A stretch of 64,000 bases of DNA from Sediminicola sp. (GCA_024643325.1 JAHEND010000006.1:20090-84089), one strand, 5' to 3'. Counted from the stretch's first letter, positions 33,638 through 43,544 are shown. The notes: generated from the sequence alone by a model not told the origin. Numbers and translations are program-made.

Positions 33638-35317
33638 TTAAGAACTACAAGATAATTGACTACAGCCTAACTTATTTCTGGCCCATTCAGGCCTTTTGGC
33701 ATACCATTTCTCCAATTTATGTTGTTCTTCATAGGGTTTTTGAAGCAGTTGGAACAGTTCATTTATTATAGAGTAGTCTTTCTTTTCTGCAGCCTCAATA
33801 GCCATTTGAGCCATATAATTTCTCAAAACATATTTTGGATTTACCGCATTCATTTTTTCTATAACTACTTTATCAGGTGATTTTTGAGCCAATCTAATTT
33901 TTGCATAACTACGGAGCCATAAAACCCACTTGTTTTTTACAGCTCCATTGAGTGCTGTAGGGTCATAAAAAGCTTTTATTAAAGAGCCAAATAGCCATTG
34001 GTTTTCTTTGTCTAGGTCTGTTTGGATGGTATTGACTTGCGAAGTGTTACTGGAGTCTGAGTGAGGGGCGGCCGTTTTGATTTTTTCTAAAAATTGGTCT
34101 GATTTAAATAGGGCTAATTCCCTGTAAAATAACGTCATATCTGTTTCTATTAGAGACAACAGAGGGTCAAGATCTTCTATGAGTGCATCTAAAGCAGCGC
34201 CATTGCTTTGAGAAAGCCCCAGCTTCTCTTTTCTTATGTGAGCGTAAGTTGTTTCATAAGTCTCTTTAAAATGGTCTAATGCGGCTTCTAAGGGTGCTGC
34301 ATCTTCTACAATAGGGTAGAGAGCGTTAGCCAACTGATACAGATTCCAAAGTCCTACCTGGTGTTGGTTTCCAAATCTATAGCGACTTTCCCTTGCATCT
34401 GTTGTATTAGGGGTCCAATCTAAATCATAAGGTTCCATCCAGCCATATGGACCATAATCAATAGTAAGTCCCAGCACAGACATATTGTCCGTATTGAGTA
34501 CCCCATGGACAAAGCCTACGCGCTGCCAATCTGCTATTAATTTTGCAGTGTCTTCACAAACTTTTTTAAAAAAAGCTGCTGTCGCATCTTTTAATGGGCT
34601 TTGAATACTAGGGTAATAGTGTTTGATCGTTTGTTTTACTAAGGTTGTCAAAGTAGCTATTTCCCCTCTAGAGGAAGGTAATTCAAAAGAACCAAATCGG
34701 ATAAAATTTGGGGCAACTCTCGCAACAATTGCCCCTTGCTCTAAACTGGAATTACCATTGTAAAGCATGTCTCTATTGACCAAATCACCACTAAGACACA
34801 AGGATAAAGCCCTTGTAGTAGGAATCCCTAAATGATACATAGCTTCTGAACATAAATATTCTCGAATACTAGACCTCAATACTGCCAATCCATCTGCAGA
34901 CCTAGAATACGGAGTAGGACCAGCACCTTTTAATTGAATTTGAGCCCAGTCAGATGGTGTGTTCCAGTTTAATTCTTTTGTATGACCATTTATTAATATT
35001 CCACCTAAGTGAATAGCGCGACCGTCTCCTAATTGCCCAGCCCAATGACCAAATTGGTGCCCACCATAATTCATTGCAAAAGGGATGTGATGTTCACTAA
35101 TTGTATTTCCAGTGAGTTGTTGGATGAGGTCTGGATCATCTTCATCAATTCCCAAAGAATTCAGCAAATTACTGTTGAGGTGGATTTTTAAAGCTAAACT
35201 TGTTTTTTTTGGTCTTACAAATGAGTATAAGGCCTCCGGTACAGCCCGGGGATACTCATCCAAAGAAGGATCCTTTGGTAATGATTGTATAAAATGGTCC
35301 GACTGGAAAGGTATCAT
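33638..35317 (-). CDS. selO: protein adenylyltransferase SelO
   Basis: A 559-residue pseudokinase-fold enzyme of the SelO/YdiU (UPF0061) family that transfers AMP to Ser/Thr/Tyr of target proteins, often redox proteins. Recognised parts are NYGGHQFGHWAGQLGDGRA (63-81), QLKGAGPTPYSR (107-118), RSSIREYLCSEAM (about 128-140) and HGVLNTDNMSVLG (about 273-285). The last residues, CSQLSCSS, hold the redox Cys pair at the position where eukaryotic SelO has selenocysteine. The start lies within the last codon of msrA (4-base overlap), so the gene extends the rod-shape operon. Confidence 0.93.
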   Translation of the reverse strand: MIPFQSDHFIQSLPKDPSLDEYPRAVPEALYSFVRPKKTSLALKIHLNSNLLNSLGIDEDDPDLIQQLTGNTISEHHIPFAMNYGGHQFGHWAGQLGDGRAIHLGGILINGHTKELNWNTPSDWAQIQLKGAGPTPYSRSADGLAVLRSSIREYLCSEAMYHLGIPTTRALSLCLSGDLVNRDMLYNGNSSLEQGAIVARVAPNFIRFGSFELPSSRGEIATLTTLVKQTIKHYYPSIQSPLKDATAAFFKKVCEDTAKLIADWQRVGFVHGVLNTDNMSVLGLTIDYGPYGWMEPYDLDWTPNTTDARESRYRFGNQHQVGLWNLYQLANALYPIVEDAAPLEAALDHFKETYETTYAHIRKEKLGLSQSNGAALDALIEDLDPLLSLIETDMTLFYRELALFKSDQFLEKIKTAAPHSDSSNTSQVNTIQTDLDKENQWLFGSLIKAFYDPTALNGAVKNKWVLWLRSYAKIRLAQKSPDKVVIEKMNAVNPKYVLRNYMAQMAIEAAEKKDYSIINELFQLLQKPYEEQHKLEKWYAKRPEWARNKLGCSQLSCSS

Positions 35318-35859
35318 AAATTATTTTTAAGCCATGTTGAATGCTGTGTTTTTAGCTTTGTTATTTTTGGAGAAATGACTACCTGACAATACCCTTGAAA
35401 AGGATTGCTACTATAGTAATTATGGTGTTCTTTTTCTGCCTCGTAAAACACTGCTTTAGGTTCTAATGAAGTGACTATTGGCTGATCAAAATATCCCTTT
35501 AAACTTTGGAAGGTTTTTTCTGCGCAAACGTGTTCATCTTCAGCCTCATAAAAAATCACAGATCTGTACTGAGTTCCTACATCTGCCCCTTGTCTGTTAA
35601 GGGTAGTAGGGTCATGTGTGGTTAAAAATATTTCTAAGAGTACTGACAGGGGAATAATAGTAGGATCGTAAACTACCTTAACGACTTCTGCATGGCCAGT
35701 GCGTCCTGAACAAATTTCTCTGTAAGTAGGTGTTCCAGGTACTGTTCCTCCCATATAACCAGGCACCACACTCTCTACCCCTTTTAGGAGTTTCATAACA
35801 GCCTCTACACACCAGAAGCATCCGCCTCCAAGGACAATTTCCTTATTTTCTAATCCCAT
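35314..35859 (-). CDS. msrA: peptide methionine (S)-S-oxide reductase
   Basis: A 181-residue repair enzyme for oxidised methionine. The catalytic GCFWC is at 13-17 (Cys14), followed by GYMGGTVPGTPTYREIC (35-51), TGHAEVV (54-60) and the QYRSVIF stretch (about 96-102). A C-terminal resolving cysteine is at about 157 (QGYCQV). It overlaps rodA by 10 bases and selO by 4 bases, tying two oxidative-stress functions to the cell-shape operon. Confidence 0.95.
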   Translation of the reverse strand: MGLENKEIVLGGGCFWCVEAVMKLLKGVESVVPGYMGGTVPGTPTYREICSGRTGHAEVVKVVYDPTIIPLSVLLEIFLTTHDPTTLNRQGADVGTQYRSVIFYEAEDEHVCAEKTFQSLKGYFDQPIVTSLEPKAVFYEAEKEHHNYYSSNPFQGYCQVVISPKITKLKTQHSTWLKNNL

Positions 35860-37133
35860 TCTTTTAATCTATTTCCGTCTAGTTTTAAAAATATAAATAA
35901 CAGTAATGTAAATCCAAGCATACCAGAGCCTCCATAACTTAAATAGGGCAACGGAATTCCTATGGTTGGAAGTAATCCCAGTACCATTCCAATATTAATA
36001 ATATAATGAATACTCAATATAGAGACCACTCCATACCCAAAAATGCGGTTAAACGAATTACTTTGTCTTTCGCTTAAAAATAATAGCCTCAACAAAAGTG
36101 TTGTGAATAGCAGTACCACTACTGTGGTTCCTAAAAAACCCCACTCTTCACCTAATGTACTAAAAATATAATCGGAGTGTTGTTCAGGCACAAAATCTCC
36201 CTTTGTCCTAGTGCCCTCTAAAAACCCTTTTCCAAAAAATCCACCAGCTCTAATAGCCTCTGTAGATTGGTAGGTGTTGTATCCAATTGATCTATTGATT
36301 TTTTCTAAAATTTCGGGATCTGTCTCAAGGTCTAACCAAAGGCTAAAACGATCCCGGTGTCTTTGCTCGAAAACTTCGTTGAAAACATAATTTACACTAG
36401 TGGCAAAAAGTACTCCTGCCAAAAGTCCAAAACTTAATTTGGTCCAAGACCATTTTATTCTTTTAGGTTTTAACATAAATCCTAAACCACCACCCAAAAC
36501 CAGACCTCCAATACTCCAAATAACCCCCCATTTTAATACGGCCATAAATAATAGAATAGCGGCAAAAACACCCCAAAATAATTTCAATGAAAATCCCTCT
36601 CGAAATAACACAAAAGACAAAGCAAAAAACACTAATGCAGAACCAGGATCCGGTTGGGGAATAACGAGTAATGCAGGAATCAATAGAATACCAAATGCTA
36701 TAGCAGCGTGTAGGTTATTTTTAATATCCGTTTGTATGTCGCTTAAATATTTAGCTAGAGCTATAGCCGTTGCTATTTTTGCCAGTTCAGAAGGTTGAAA
36801 ATTAAAAAAACCAAGATTGTACCAGGAAGTAGCTCCAGCAATTGTTTTTCCAAAGACAAATAGGCCTGAAAGTAATAAAAGCGCAGTAAAGTAGTAAATA
36901 GCAGCAAATCGCTCAAAGGCTTTTGTGTTTACAATAAAAATAAATCCTGCGGCACATAGACTTATAATAATAAAGAAAAATTGCTTGCCATAAATAGTGC
37001 TAAAGTCAAAAATGCTACTGTGATTTTCCGTAACCGTGCTAGAGTAAATATTCACCCAGCCTACAAATACCAAAATAAGGTATAAGATAATTGAAACCCA
37101 ATCTACCCTTATTTTTCCTATGCTACCACGCAT
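35850..37133 (-). CDS. rodA: peptidoglycan glycosyltransferase RodA
   Basis: A 427-residue SEDS-family polymerase with about ten membrane segments that polymerises lipid II in the elongasome with PBP2. Conserved parts include GATSWYNLGFFNFQPSELAKIATAIALAKYL (start about 105), the proline-rich PQPDPGSALV (about 158-167), the long periplasmic loop with the NRSIGYNTYQS...GGFFGKG segment, and the final GIPLPYLSYGGSGML. It overlaps mrdA by 11 bases and msrA by 10 bases. Confidence 0.95.
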   Translation of the reverse strand: MRGSIGKIRVDWVSIILYLILVFVGWVNIYSSTVTENHSSIFDFSTIYGKQFFFIIISLCAAGFIFIVNTKAFERFAAIYYFTALLLLSGLFVFGKTIAGATSWYNLGFFNFQPSELAKIATAIALAKYLSDIQTDIKNNLHAAIAFGILLIPALLVIPQPDPGSALVFFALSFVLFREGFSLKLFWGVFAAILLFMAVLKWGVIWSIGGLVLGGGLGFMLKPKRIKWSWTKLSFGLLAGVLFATSVNYVFNEVFEQRHRDRFSLWLDLETDPEILEKINRSIGYNTYQSTEAIRAGGFFGKGFLEGTRTKGDFVPEQHSDYIFSTLGEEWGFLGTTVVVLLFTTLLLRLLFLSERQSNSFNRIFGYGVVSILSIHYIINIGMVLGLLPTIGIPLPYLSYGGSGMLGFTLLLFIFLKLDGNRLKEWD

Positions 37134-38991
37134 ATTCGTTTATTTTGAAGGGTTTGCCACTTAAAGGTTTTGCGTATTCTTTTTCTAAACTGCTTTCAAG
37201 TATTTTATTTTCGAGGGATTTATTGCTGATATTACCTTTAAGGTATTTTTCCATCATGAGTGTGGCTATATAGCCAGCATATCTAGAGCCGTAGTACCCG
37301 TGTTCTACATAAACAGAAATAGCAATTTCTGGTTTTTCTACTGGAGAAAAGCCCACAAAAATAGAGTGATCAGTCAGCTGCTTTCGTTCTCCGTTAATTC
37401 TGGTGTAGTTCTCGCCAGTACCTGTTTTTCCTGCCATAGTAAGTCCTTTTACTTTTAAGTGCTTCGCTGTTCCAGACTCATAAACCTTTTGCATAGCATC
37501 AATAATTGGCTCAAAATGTTCTTTGCTAATACTAGTGAATACTGGTTTGTTGTATACACTATCTTTGAAAGGTTTATTGTCAATTTTTCTAAGAATATGA
37601 GGTCTAAAATAAAAGCCCCTATTGGCAATTGCTGCAGTCATATTTGCTAATTGAATTGGAGTTGTTGCTACCTCTCCTTGTCCAATTGCGTTAGAAATAA
37701 AGTAAGTAGGCCCCCATTTATTGTCTCCATAATAAGCGTCATAAAAAGGAACGCCAGGGATTCTTCCTGGTGCACCTGTAGGCAAGTCGGTGCCTAAATA
37801 ATCACCTAGGCCAAAACTTTTCATATGAGAGACCCAGGCTTCTAAGCCAGCATCTGAGTTGGGATATTTTTGGAAGATTTTTTTAAAAACCGCCACAAAG
37901 TATGCGTTGCAAGATTCAGATATGGCAGTATATAAGTTTCTTGAACCACCCCCGCAATGGCATCCTTTTTTGTCTTTTCCTACGAAGTATCCATTGTTGC
38001 AATAAACGGTTTCTAAGGGGTTTAAAACCCCTTCCTGTAATGCCACAAGCCCATTGATAAGTTTAAATGGTGAGCCTGGGGAAGGTTGTGCTAGAAGACT
38101 CCTATCCCAGGTGGGTTTGGCTATAGAGTCGTAATATAAGTTGGTGTAATTTCTAGATCTATTTCTTCCAACCAATAAGGAAGGGTCAAAGCTTGGGCCA
38201 GTAATTAGGGCTAGAATTTCACCAGAATTCGGTTGAATAGCAACAATAGCACCGCGTTTATTCTCAAGCAACTTCTCTCCGTATTCTTGAAGTTCTTTAT
38301 CTAAGGTGATTTGTATGTTGGTTCCAGCTTTAGGAGTTTTGTCATGAGCCCCATTTTTATAAGGTCCTATAATTCTATTGAATCGATCTTTTTGTAGGTA
38401 TTGGACCCCTTTTTCACCCCGAATAATAGACTCATATTGCTTTTCCACGCCTGTTTTTCCAATGAGTTCTCCAGCATTGTACTCTGGGTTGTTCTTTACC
38501 TCCCAAGGATTTACCTCGCTAATGTAGCCCAATACATTGGCTGCTGCAGCTGTCTTATAATCTCTTAAATTTTGTTTTTGAATATAAAACCCTTCATATT
38601 TTCTCATTTTTTCTTGGAAAGCAGCGTAAGTCTCTTTGGAGAGTTTGGATACCATTACAGAAGGCAGCCTAGGGGAATATCTTTTGGCTCTTTCAATTTG
38701 ATTTATAAAAGTCTCTCGATTGATGTTCAATAATTGACAAAAAGCCAATGTGTCCTTTAGGTGCACTTCTCTGGGTACTACCATAAGATCATAGGCAGCC
38801 TGGTTGGCTACCAATAATGCATCATTTCTGTCATAGATGTATCCGCGACTAGGATAGATTGTCTGTGCGTTTATTGCAGGATCAGATTTAAAAGCTTCAG
38901 GATTAGTACCACTTATTTGCAAGCTACCAAGTTTTATAATAAAGCTAATAGCTGCTATAATAACAACTGAGAAAAGTAATAGTTTTCTCAT
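37123..38991 (-). CDS. mrdA: penicillin-binding protein 2 (elongasome transpeptidase)
   Basis: A 622-residue class B PBP. It has an N-terminal membrane anchor (5-24), a dimerisation/pedestal domain with RGYIYDRNDALLVAN (49-63), and a transpeptidase domain with active-site S307-P-F-K310, S360-C-N362 and K-T-G at about 521-523. A Cys-rich insertion CHCGGGS (344-350) in the region before SxN is notable and could be redox-sensitive. It cross-links the lateral wall during rod growth with RodA. It overlaps mreD by 4 bases. Confidence 0.95.
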   Translation of the reverse strand: MRKLLLFSVVIIAAISFIIKLGSLQISGTNPEAFKSDPAINAQTIYPSRGYIYDRNDALLVANQAAYDLMVVPREVHLKDTLAFCQLLNINRETFINQIERAKRYSPRLPSVMVSKLSKETYAAFQEKMRKYEGFYIQKQNLRDYKTAAAANVLGYISEVNPWEVKNNPEYNAGELIGKTGVEKQYESIIRGEKGVQYLQKDRFNRIIGPYKNGAHDKTPKAGTNIQITLDKELQEYGEKLLENKRGAIVAIQPNSGEILALITGPSFDPSLLVGRNRSRNYTNLYYDSIAKPTWDRSLLAQPSPGSPFKLINGLVALQEGVLNPLETVYCNNGYFVGKDKKGCHCGGGSRNLYTAISESCNAYFVAVFKKIFQKYPNSDAGLEAWVSHMKSFGLGDYLGTDLPTGAPGRIPGVPFYDAYYGDNKWGPTYFISNAIGQGEVATTPIQLANMTAAIANRGFYFRPHILRKIDNKPFKDSVYNKPVFTSISKEHFEPIIDAMQKVYESGTAKHLKVKGLTMAGKTGTGENYTRINGERKQLTDHSIFVGFSPVEKPEIAISVYVEHGYYGSRYAGYIATLMMEKYLKGNISNKSLENKILESSLEKEYAKPLSGKPFKINEYAW

Positions 38992-39497
38992 TTTTTTCTT
39001 GTAGTTAATAAGTTGATTAAAAGTAGGCTGAAAATAAAGCTCACTATTCCAGTGGAAAAAGTTTTTTCAATTACTAGCAACCATTTAGACCAGCTAAATG
39101 CTTCCAAACTAAAATAAACCAAATGGTGTAAAAGAATTATTGCTGCAATAAATGTATAGCGTTGCGCCACAGGAGCTTGTTGAATTCTAAAACTTTTTTG
39201 TTCAAAATTTAATCCAAACATAAACCGCATTATTTTAGGTCTTATATATGCCATAAAAAGCAAAACAATAGCATGGAGGGCCAAAGTGTCTAATAAAATG
39301 TCTAAGCTAAGACCAAATAAAAAAGCCCATGTAATCCAAAGACTTCTATTTTTATGGGTAGGATATATATACAAGAGTATGGAGTAAATCATGGGGCTAA
39401 TAAAGCCAAACAAAGCCATTTTACTAAATATAAAAGCCTGAACAAGGATCAAAAGCACCGCTTTTATAGGTAGGTATATAGGGAGTTCTCTATTCAT
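38988..39497 (-). CDS. mreD: rod-shape determining protein MreD
   Basis: A 169-residue membrane protein with about five to six segments. It is poorly conserved in sequence, as is normal for MreD, but the size, topology and place between mreC and mrdA are decisive. It overlaps mreC by 8 bases and mrdA by 4 bases. Confidence 0.88.
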   Translation of the reverse strand: MNRELPIYLPIKAVLLILVQAFIFSKMALFGFISPMIYSILLYIYPTHKNRSLWITWAFLFGLSLDILLDTLALHAIVLLFMAYIRPKIMRFMFGLNFEQKSFRIQQAPVAQRYTFIAAIILLHHLVYFSLEAFSWSKWLLVIEKTFSTGIVSFIFSLLLINLLTTRKK

Positions 39498-40305
39498 CTT
39501 TATTATTTTCTACCGCTTTAATCTCTTGTTTTAGATGGTTTTTTATAACATAAACAGGCCCAATATTTTGCATGTCATTGAACAGTCGAATCTCAACAAT
39601 ATAATAATTTTTAGCGGCAGTAAGTTTAAAGTCTTCAATAGTACCTACAGGAATATTCTCAGGAAAAATACTAGACATTCCTCCGCTAATTATAGTGTCC
39701 CCTTTTTTTATAGGTGCCAAATCGGGAATATCAATCAGTTGAACCTTGTTGGGTTTTTTTCCATCCCAAACTAAGGACCCAAAATAATCAGTTCCTTTTA
39801 CCTTGACATTTATTTTAGATTTGCTGTGTAGTATACTTTGAACTGTGGAAAATGAATTTCCGCTGAACTCTATAATCCCTAGAAGCCCTTTTTCATTCAC
39901 AACACCCATGTCTGTAAACACACTGTCTTCTTTCCCTAGGGAAAGGGTAAGGTAATTGTCAATTCCGGTATAGCTATTTTTTATAATTCTTCCGTTAATG
40001 AACTCAAAATTTTTTTTAGTCAGGGTGGAGTCACGGTTTAAATCATGCTTTTCCAAAGCGATCAATCGCTCCATTAAAACCTTATTTTGAGTTGTGAGAA
40101 ATTTATTTTCGGAAGCCAATGAAAAATAGTCTCCAATGCCACTAAAGAACAAGTGAACACCACCACTTAAGCGGCTACTTGTGTTTAAATAACTTGATTT
40201 TAAATAAATATTTTCACTGGTAGTAAGCGCAATCCCAATGAGTAAGTAACACCAAAACAACAAACGCAGCTTATTGCTAAGAAAAAAATCTATAATGCGT
40301 TGCAT
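39490..40305 (-). CDS. mreC: rod-shape determining protein MreC
   Basis: A 271-residue protein with one N-terminal membrane helix (about 12-32), a coiled-coil segment (60-85, ENKFLTTQNKVLMERLIALE) and the MreC beta-barrel pair (about 105-255, NSYTGIDNYLTL and the KKGDTIISGGMSSIFPENIPVG strand at about 197-218). It bridges MreB to the periplasmic enzymes. It is the second gene of the operon, 26 bases after mreB. Confidence 0.93.
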   Translation of the reverse strand: MQRIIDFFLSNKLRLLFWCYLLIGIALTTSENIYLKSSYLNTSSRLSGGVHLFFSGIGDYFSLASENKFLTTQNKVLMERLIALEKHDLNRDSTLTKKNFEFINGRIIKNSYTGIDNYLTLSLGKEDSVFTDMGVVNEKGLLGIIEFSGNSFSTVQSILHSKSKINVKVKGTDYFGSLVWDGKKPNKVQLIDIPDLAPIKKGDTIISGGMSSIFPENIPVGTIEDFKLTAAKNYYIVEIRLFNDMQNIGPVYVIKNHLKQEIKAVENNKDE

Positions 40306-40331
40306 GGGTTGGAGTTTTCTTTAGCCAGGGG

Positions 40332-41360
40332 CTATTTCATTAAAATACTTTTGAATTTTTCTAAATTCTTTAAAGAAATCCCCGTTCCTCTAACAACAGC
40401 TCTAAGGGGGTCCTCTGCAATATAAACTGGTAAATCAGTTTTTAGAGACAAGCGTTTGTCCAGTCCTCTTAACATAGATCCACCTCCGGCCAGAAATATA
40501 CCTGTATTGTATATATCTGATGCCAATTCAGGCGGTGTATTTGAGAGGGTTTCCATTACAGCGTCTTCTATACGCAATATAGACTTGTCTAAAGCCTTTG
40601 CAATTTCTCTGTAAGACACTTGCACTTGTTTGGGTTTTCCCGTGAGCAAATCCCTTCCTTGTACAGACATTTCTTCTGGGGGGCTCTGTAAGTCTTCAGT
40701 AGCTGCACCAATGGTGATTTTAACATTCTCAGCGGTACTTTCACCTACAAAAAGGTTATGTTGTGTACGCATATAATACACAATATCATTAGTGAAAACG
40801 TCTCCTGCTATCTTAACAGACTTGTCGCACACAATCCCACCTAGGGCAATTACAGCAATTTCTGTAGTTCCTCCACCTATGTCTACAATCATGTTTCCCT
40901 TAGGTTCCATAATATCTATGCCAATACCAATAGCCGCTGCCATTGGTTCATGAATTAAGTACACTTCTTTTCCGTTTACACGCTCTGCAGATTCTTTTAC
41001 CGCACGCATTTCTACTTCTGTAATTCCTGAAGGGATACAGATAACCATTCGCAGTGCTGGTGGGAACCATTTTTTCTTAAGAGAAGGAATGTTCTTTATG
41101 AACATGCTAATCATCTTTTCAGAAGCGTCAAAATCAGCGATTACTCCATCTTTTAGCGGTCTAATGGTTTTGATGTTTTCATGGGTTTTACCCTGCATGA
41201 GGTTGGCCTCTTTACCTACGGCAATAATTTTTCCAGTAGTCCTATCCCTTGCAACTATAGAAGGGCTGTCTACCACAACTTTATCATTGTGAATGATCAG
41301 TGTATTGGCCGTTCCTAAATCTATTGCAATGTCTTCAGTTAAAAAATCAAAAAAGCCCAT
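40332..41360 (-). CDS. mreB: rod-shape actin homologue MreB
   Basis: A 342-residue actin-fold protein forming membrane filaments that steer wall synthesis. The phosphate-1 loop DLGTANT (14-20), phosphate-2 loop DIGGGTTE (about 161-168) and adenosine loop AGGGSML (about 293-299) are visible. It leads the mreBCD-mrdA-rodA-msrA-selO operon, whose seven genes are all tight or overlapping. purH is only 53 bases upstream, so read-through from purH is possible. Confidence 0.97.
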   Translation of the reverse strand: MGFFDFLTEDIAIDLGTANTLIIHNDKVVVDSPSIVARDRTTGKIIAVGKEANLMQGKTHENIKTIRPLKDGVIADFDASEKMISMFIKNIPSLKKKWFPPALRMVICIPSGITEVEMRAVKESAERVNGKEVYLIHEPMAAAIGIGIDIMEPKGNMIVDIGGGTTEIAVIALGGIVCDKSVKIAGDVFTNDIVYYMRTQHNLFVGESTAENVKITIGAATEDLQSPPEEMSVQGRDLLTGKPKQVQVSYREIAKALDKSILRIEDAVMETLSNTPPELASDIYNTGIFLAGGGSMLRGLDKRLSLKTDLPVYIAEDPLRAVVRGTGISLKNLEKFKSILMK

Positions 41361-41413
41361 GGGAAAGATGTTAAATTGCTTGGTCTAAGTTAGTGATAAC
41401 GAAGGTAATAAAT

Positions 41414-42946
41414 TTAATGTTTAAAATGGCGGGTTCCAGTGAGTACCATGGCAATTTTATTTTCATTGCAATAATCTATACTCAATTGGTCTTTGATAGA
41501 ACCTCCAGGTTGAATCACACTTGTAATTCCAGCATTTCCTGCAATTTCTACACAGTCAGGGAAAGGGAAAAAAGCATCGCTAGCCATTGCAGCTCCATTT
41601 AAGTCAAATGAAAAACTGTTGGCTTTGTGAATGGCCTGATTTAAAGCGTCTACACGAGAAGTTTGTCCGGTTCCACTAGCACAAAGTTGCTTGTTTTTAG
41701 CTAAAACAATGGTGTTAGACTTGGTGTGCTTACACAATTTTGAAGCAAATATCAAGTCTTCTAAAGCGGCTGCATCTGGTTGTGTATCTGTTACATATTG
41801 CAAGTCTTTTAGTGCGTCGGTAATGCCGTCTTTTTCCTGCAATAAAAAGCCATTTAAACAAGTGCGTAATTGTGTTTGAGGCATTTCAACCTCGTTTTGA
41901 ATCAGGAGAATTCTATTCTTTTTTTCTTGAAGTAATTCTTGTGCTTCATCAGAAAATCCTGGTGCAATAACTACTTCACAGAACAAACTATGAATTTCTT
42001 TAGCAGTTTCTATGTCTATAAGTCTGTTGGCGATTAATACCCCTCCAAAAGCAGACACTGGATCTCCGGCTAGTGCGTCTTTGTAGGCGGTTACTAAGCT
42101 TTCTCTAGTGGCTAGACCGCAGGCATTGTTGTGCTTTAAAATAGCAAAAGTAGGGTCGTCTTCTTTGAATTCACCCATTAATTGTACCGCTGCATCTACG
42201 TCTAAGAGATTATTGTAAGAGAGTTCTTTGCCGTGAAGTTTGGTAAACATCGCCTCAAAATCTCCAAAAAACACCCCTTTTTGGTGTGGATTCTCTCCAT
42301 ATCGAAGTACCTGACCTTTTGTTTCAGATATTTTTAATTTATCTATCTGGGAGCCGCCATTGAAATAATTGAATATTGCGGTGTCATAGTGGGAAGAGGT
42401 GTTAAAAGATCGCGTTGCAAAATCTTTTCGCTGCTCTAAAGTTGTCGCTCCATCTTGCGTTTTTAAAATAGCTAAAAAATCTGTGTAATCTGCCCTATCA
42501 GAGACACAAATAACATCTTTATAATTTTTTGCAGCCGCTCTAATGAGCGAAATACCACCAATGTCTATCTTTTCAATAATATCTTGTTCACTAGCACCAC
42601 TGGCAACAGTTTTTTCAAAAGGGTATAAATCTACAATAACAATGTCTAATTGAGGAATTTCAAATTCTTTTAATTGTGCCATATCCCCTTCATAATCCTG
42701 TCTGTTTAGAATGCCACCAAATACTTTTGGGTGAAGTGTTTTTACACGACCTCCTAAAATAGAGGGGTAGCTTGTTAGGTCTTCTACAGCAACTACTGGA
42801 ATCCCCATTTCTTTTATGAAGGTTTCGGTACCTCCTGTAGAATACAAAGTTACCCCTTGAGCGTGTAAGGTTTCTACAATAGGACCAAGTCCGTCTTTAT
42901 GAAATACTGAAATTAGGGCTGCGGAGGCTTTTTTTGAACTACTCAT
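41414..42946 (-). CDS. purH: bifunctional AICAR transformylase/IMP cyclohydrolase
   Basis: A 510-residue enzyme for the last two steps of IMP synthesis. The N-terminal cyclohydrolase (MGS-like, about 8-145) contains STGGTETFIKEMGIPV and VEDLTSYPSILGGRVKTLHPKVFGG (opening at about 56). The C-terminal transformylase holds KHNNACG (about 274-280) and the terminal FFPFPDCVEIAGNAGITSVIQPGGSIKD region. It is complete, and its length is normal. Confidence 0.96.
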   Translation of the reverse strand: MSSSKKASAALISVFHKDGLGPIVETLHAQGVTLYSTGGTETFIKEMGIPVVAVEDLTSYPSILGGRVKTLHPKVFGGILNRQDYEGDMAQLKEFEIPQLDIVIVDLYPFEKTVASGASEQDIIEKIDIGGISLIRAAAKNYKDVICVSDRADYTDFLAILKTQDGATTLEQRKDFATRSFNTSSHYDTAIFNYFNGGSQIDKLKISETKGQVLRYGENPHQKGVFFGDFEAMFTKLHGKELSYNNLLDVDAAVQLMGEFKEDDPTFAILKHNNACGLATRESLVTAYKDALAGDPVSAFGGVLIANRLIDIETAKEIHSLFCEVVIAPGFSDEAQELLQEKKNRILLIQNEVEMPQTQLRTCLNGFLLQEKDGITDALKDLQYVTDTQPDAAALEDLIFASKLCKHTKSNTIVLAKNKQLCASGTGQTSRVDALNQAIHKANSFSFDLNGAAMASDAFFPFPDCVEIAGNAGITSVIQPGGSIKDQLSIDYCNENKIAMVLTGTRHFKH

Positions 42947-42991
42947 GCGTTTGGAATTAAAAGGATATAGAAGAATTAATGAATAATATTT

Positions 42992-43441
42992 TTAAATAAA
43001 TGAAGCAACACCTTTACAGATATATTCAAGAAAGGTTACGTCTTCTTTTGTAAATGGGTCTATGGTTTCAGAGTCAATGTCTATTTGGCCAATGTTCTCT
43101 CCATTCACAAATATAGGGATAACAATTTCAGACTTTACTGAAATACTGCAGGCAATATAATTATCTTGTGCTGTAACATCTGGCACTACAAAATTTTCAT
43201 TACTTAGGGCTACTTGACCACATATACCCTTGCCAAAAGGAATTACAGTATGCTCTGTTGGCGCTCCAACATAGGGTCCAAGTAAAAGCTCTTCTTTTTC
43301 GCCATTTCTAAAATAAAATCCTACCCAATTATAATGGGGAATATTTTTTTCTAATAAAGCGCATATGGTTTTTAGCTTGGTTTCACTATCGTGAGAACTA
43401 ACAAAAATGGTGTCTAATTTAGGATAGAGTTCAGTAAACAT
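42992..43441 (-). CDS. msrC: free methionine-(R)-sulfoxide reductase (GAF domain)
   Basis: A 149-residue single GAF domain of the fRMsr/YebR type. GKGICG (70-75, Cys74) and YIACS (95-99, Cys98) sit at catalytic positions, followed by SEIVIPIF (104-111) and IDIDSE (about 118-123). It reduces free Met-R-sulfoxide with thioredoxin. With msrA and selO it gives this stretch a redox-repair flavour, although it lies upstream of purH and outside the rod operon. A perfect -7 box lies at 43502-43509. Confidence 0.88.
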   Translation of the reverse strand: MFTELYPKLDTIFVSSHDSETKLKTICALLEKNIPHYNWVGFYFRNGEKEELLLGPYVGAPTEHTVIPFGKGICGQVALSNENFVVPDVTAQDNYIACSISVKSEIVIPIFVNGENIGQIDIDSETIDPFTKEDVTFLEYICKGVASFI

Positions 43442-43501
43442 ATTCTTATTTTCTTAAATGCGCGATCAAACACAGGCTTTTTAAGCGTTTGAATCAAAGG
43501 A

Positions 43502-43509
43502 CAAAAATA
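43502..43509 (-). promoter_or_regulatory. promoter -7 box for the fRMsr gene
   Basis: The minus strand reads TATTTTTG (exact TAnnTTTG), 60 bases before the ATG. It is back-to-back with a plus-strand box at 43533-43540. Confidence 0.45.
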
Positions 43510-43532
43510 CGTTCTTTTTCTCGGTTTTTTTG

Positions 43533-43540
43533 TACTTTTG
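43533..43540 (+). promoter_or_regulatory. promoter -7 box for the HYC_CC_PP gene
   Basis: TACTTTTG is an exact TAnnTTTG match ending 4 bases before the GTG start at 43545. If used, transcription would begin at or inside the start codon, giving a leaderless mRNA. Confidence 0.4.
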
Positions 43541-43544
43541 AAGA

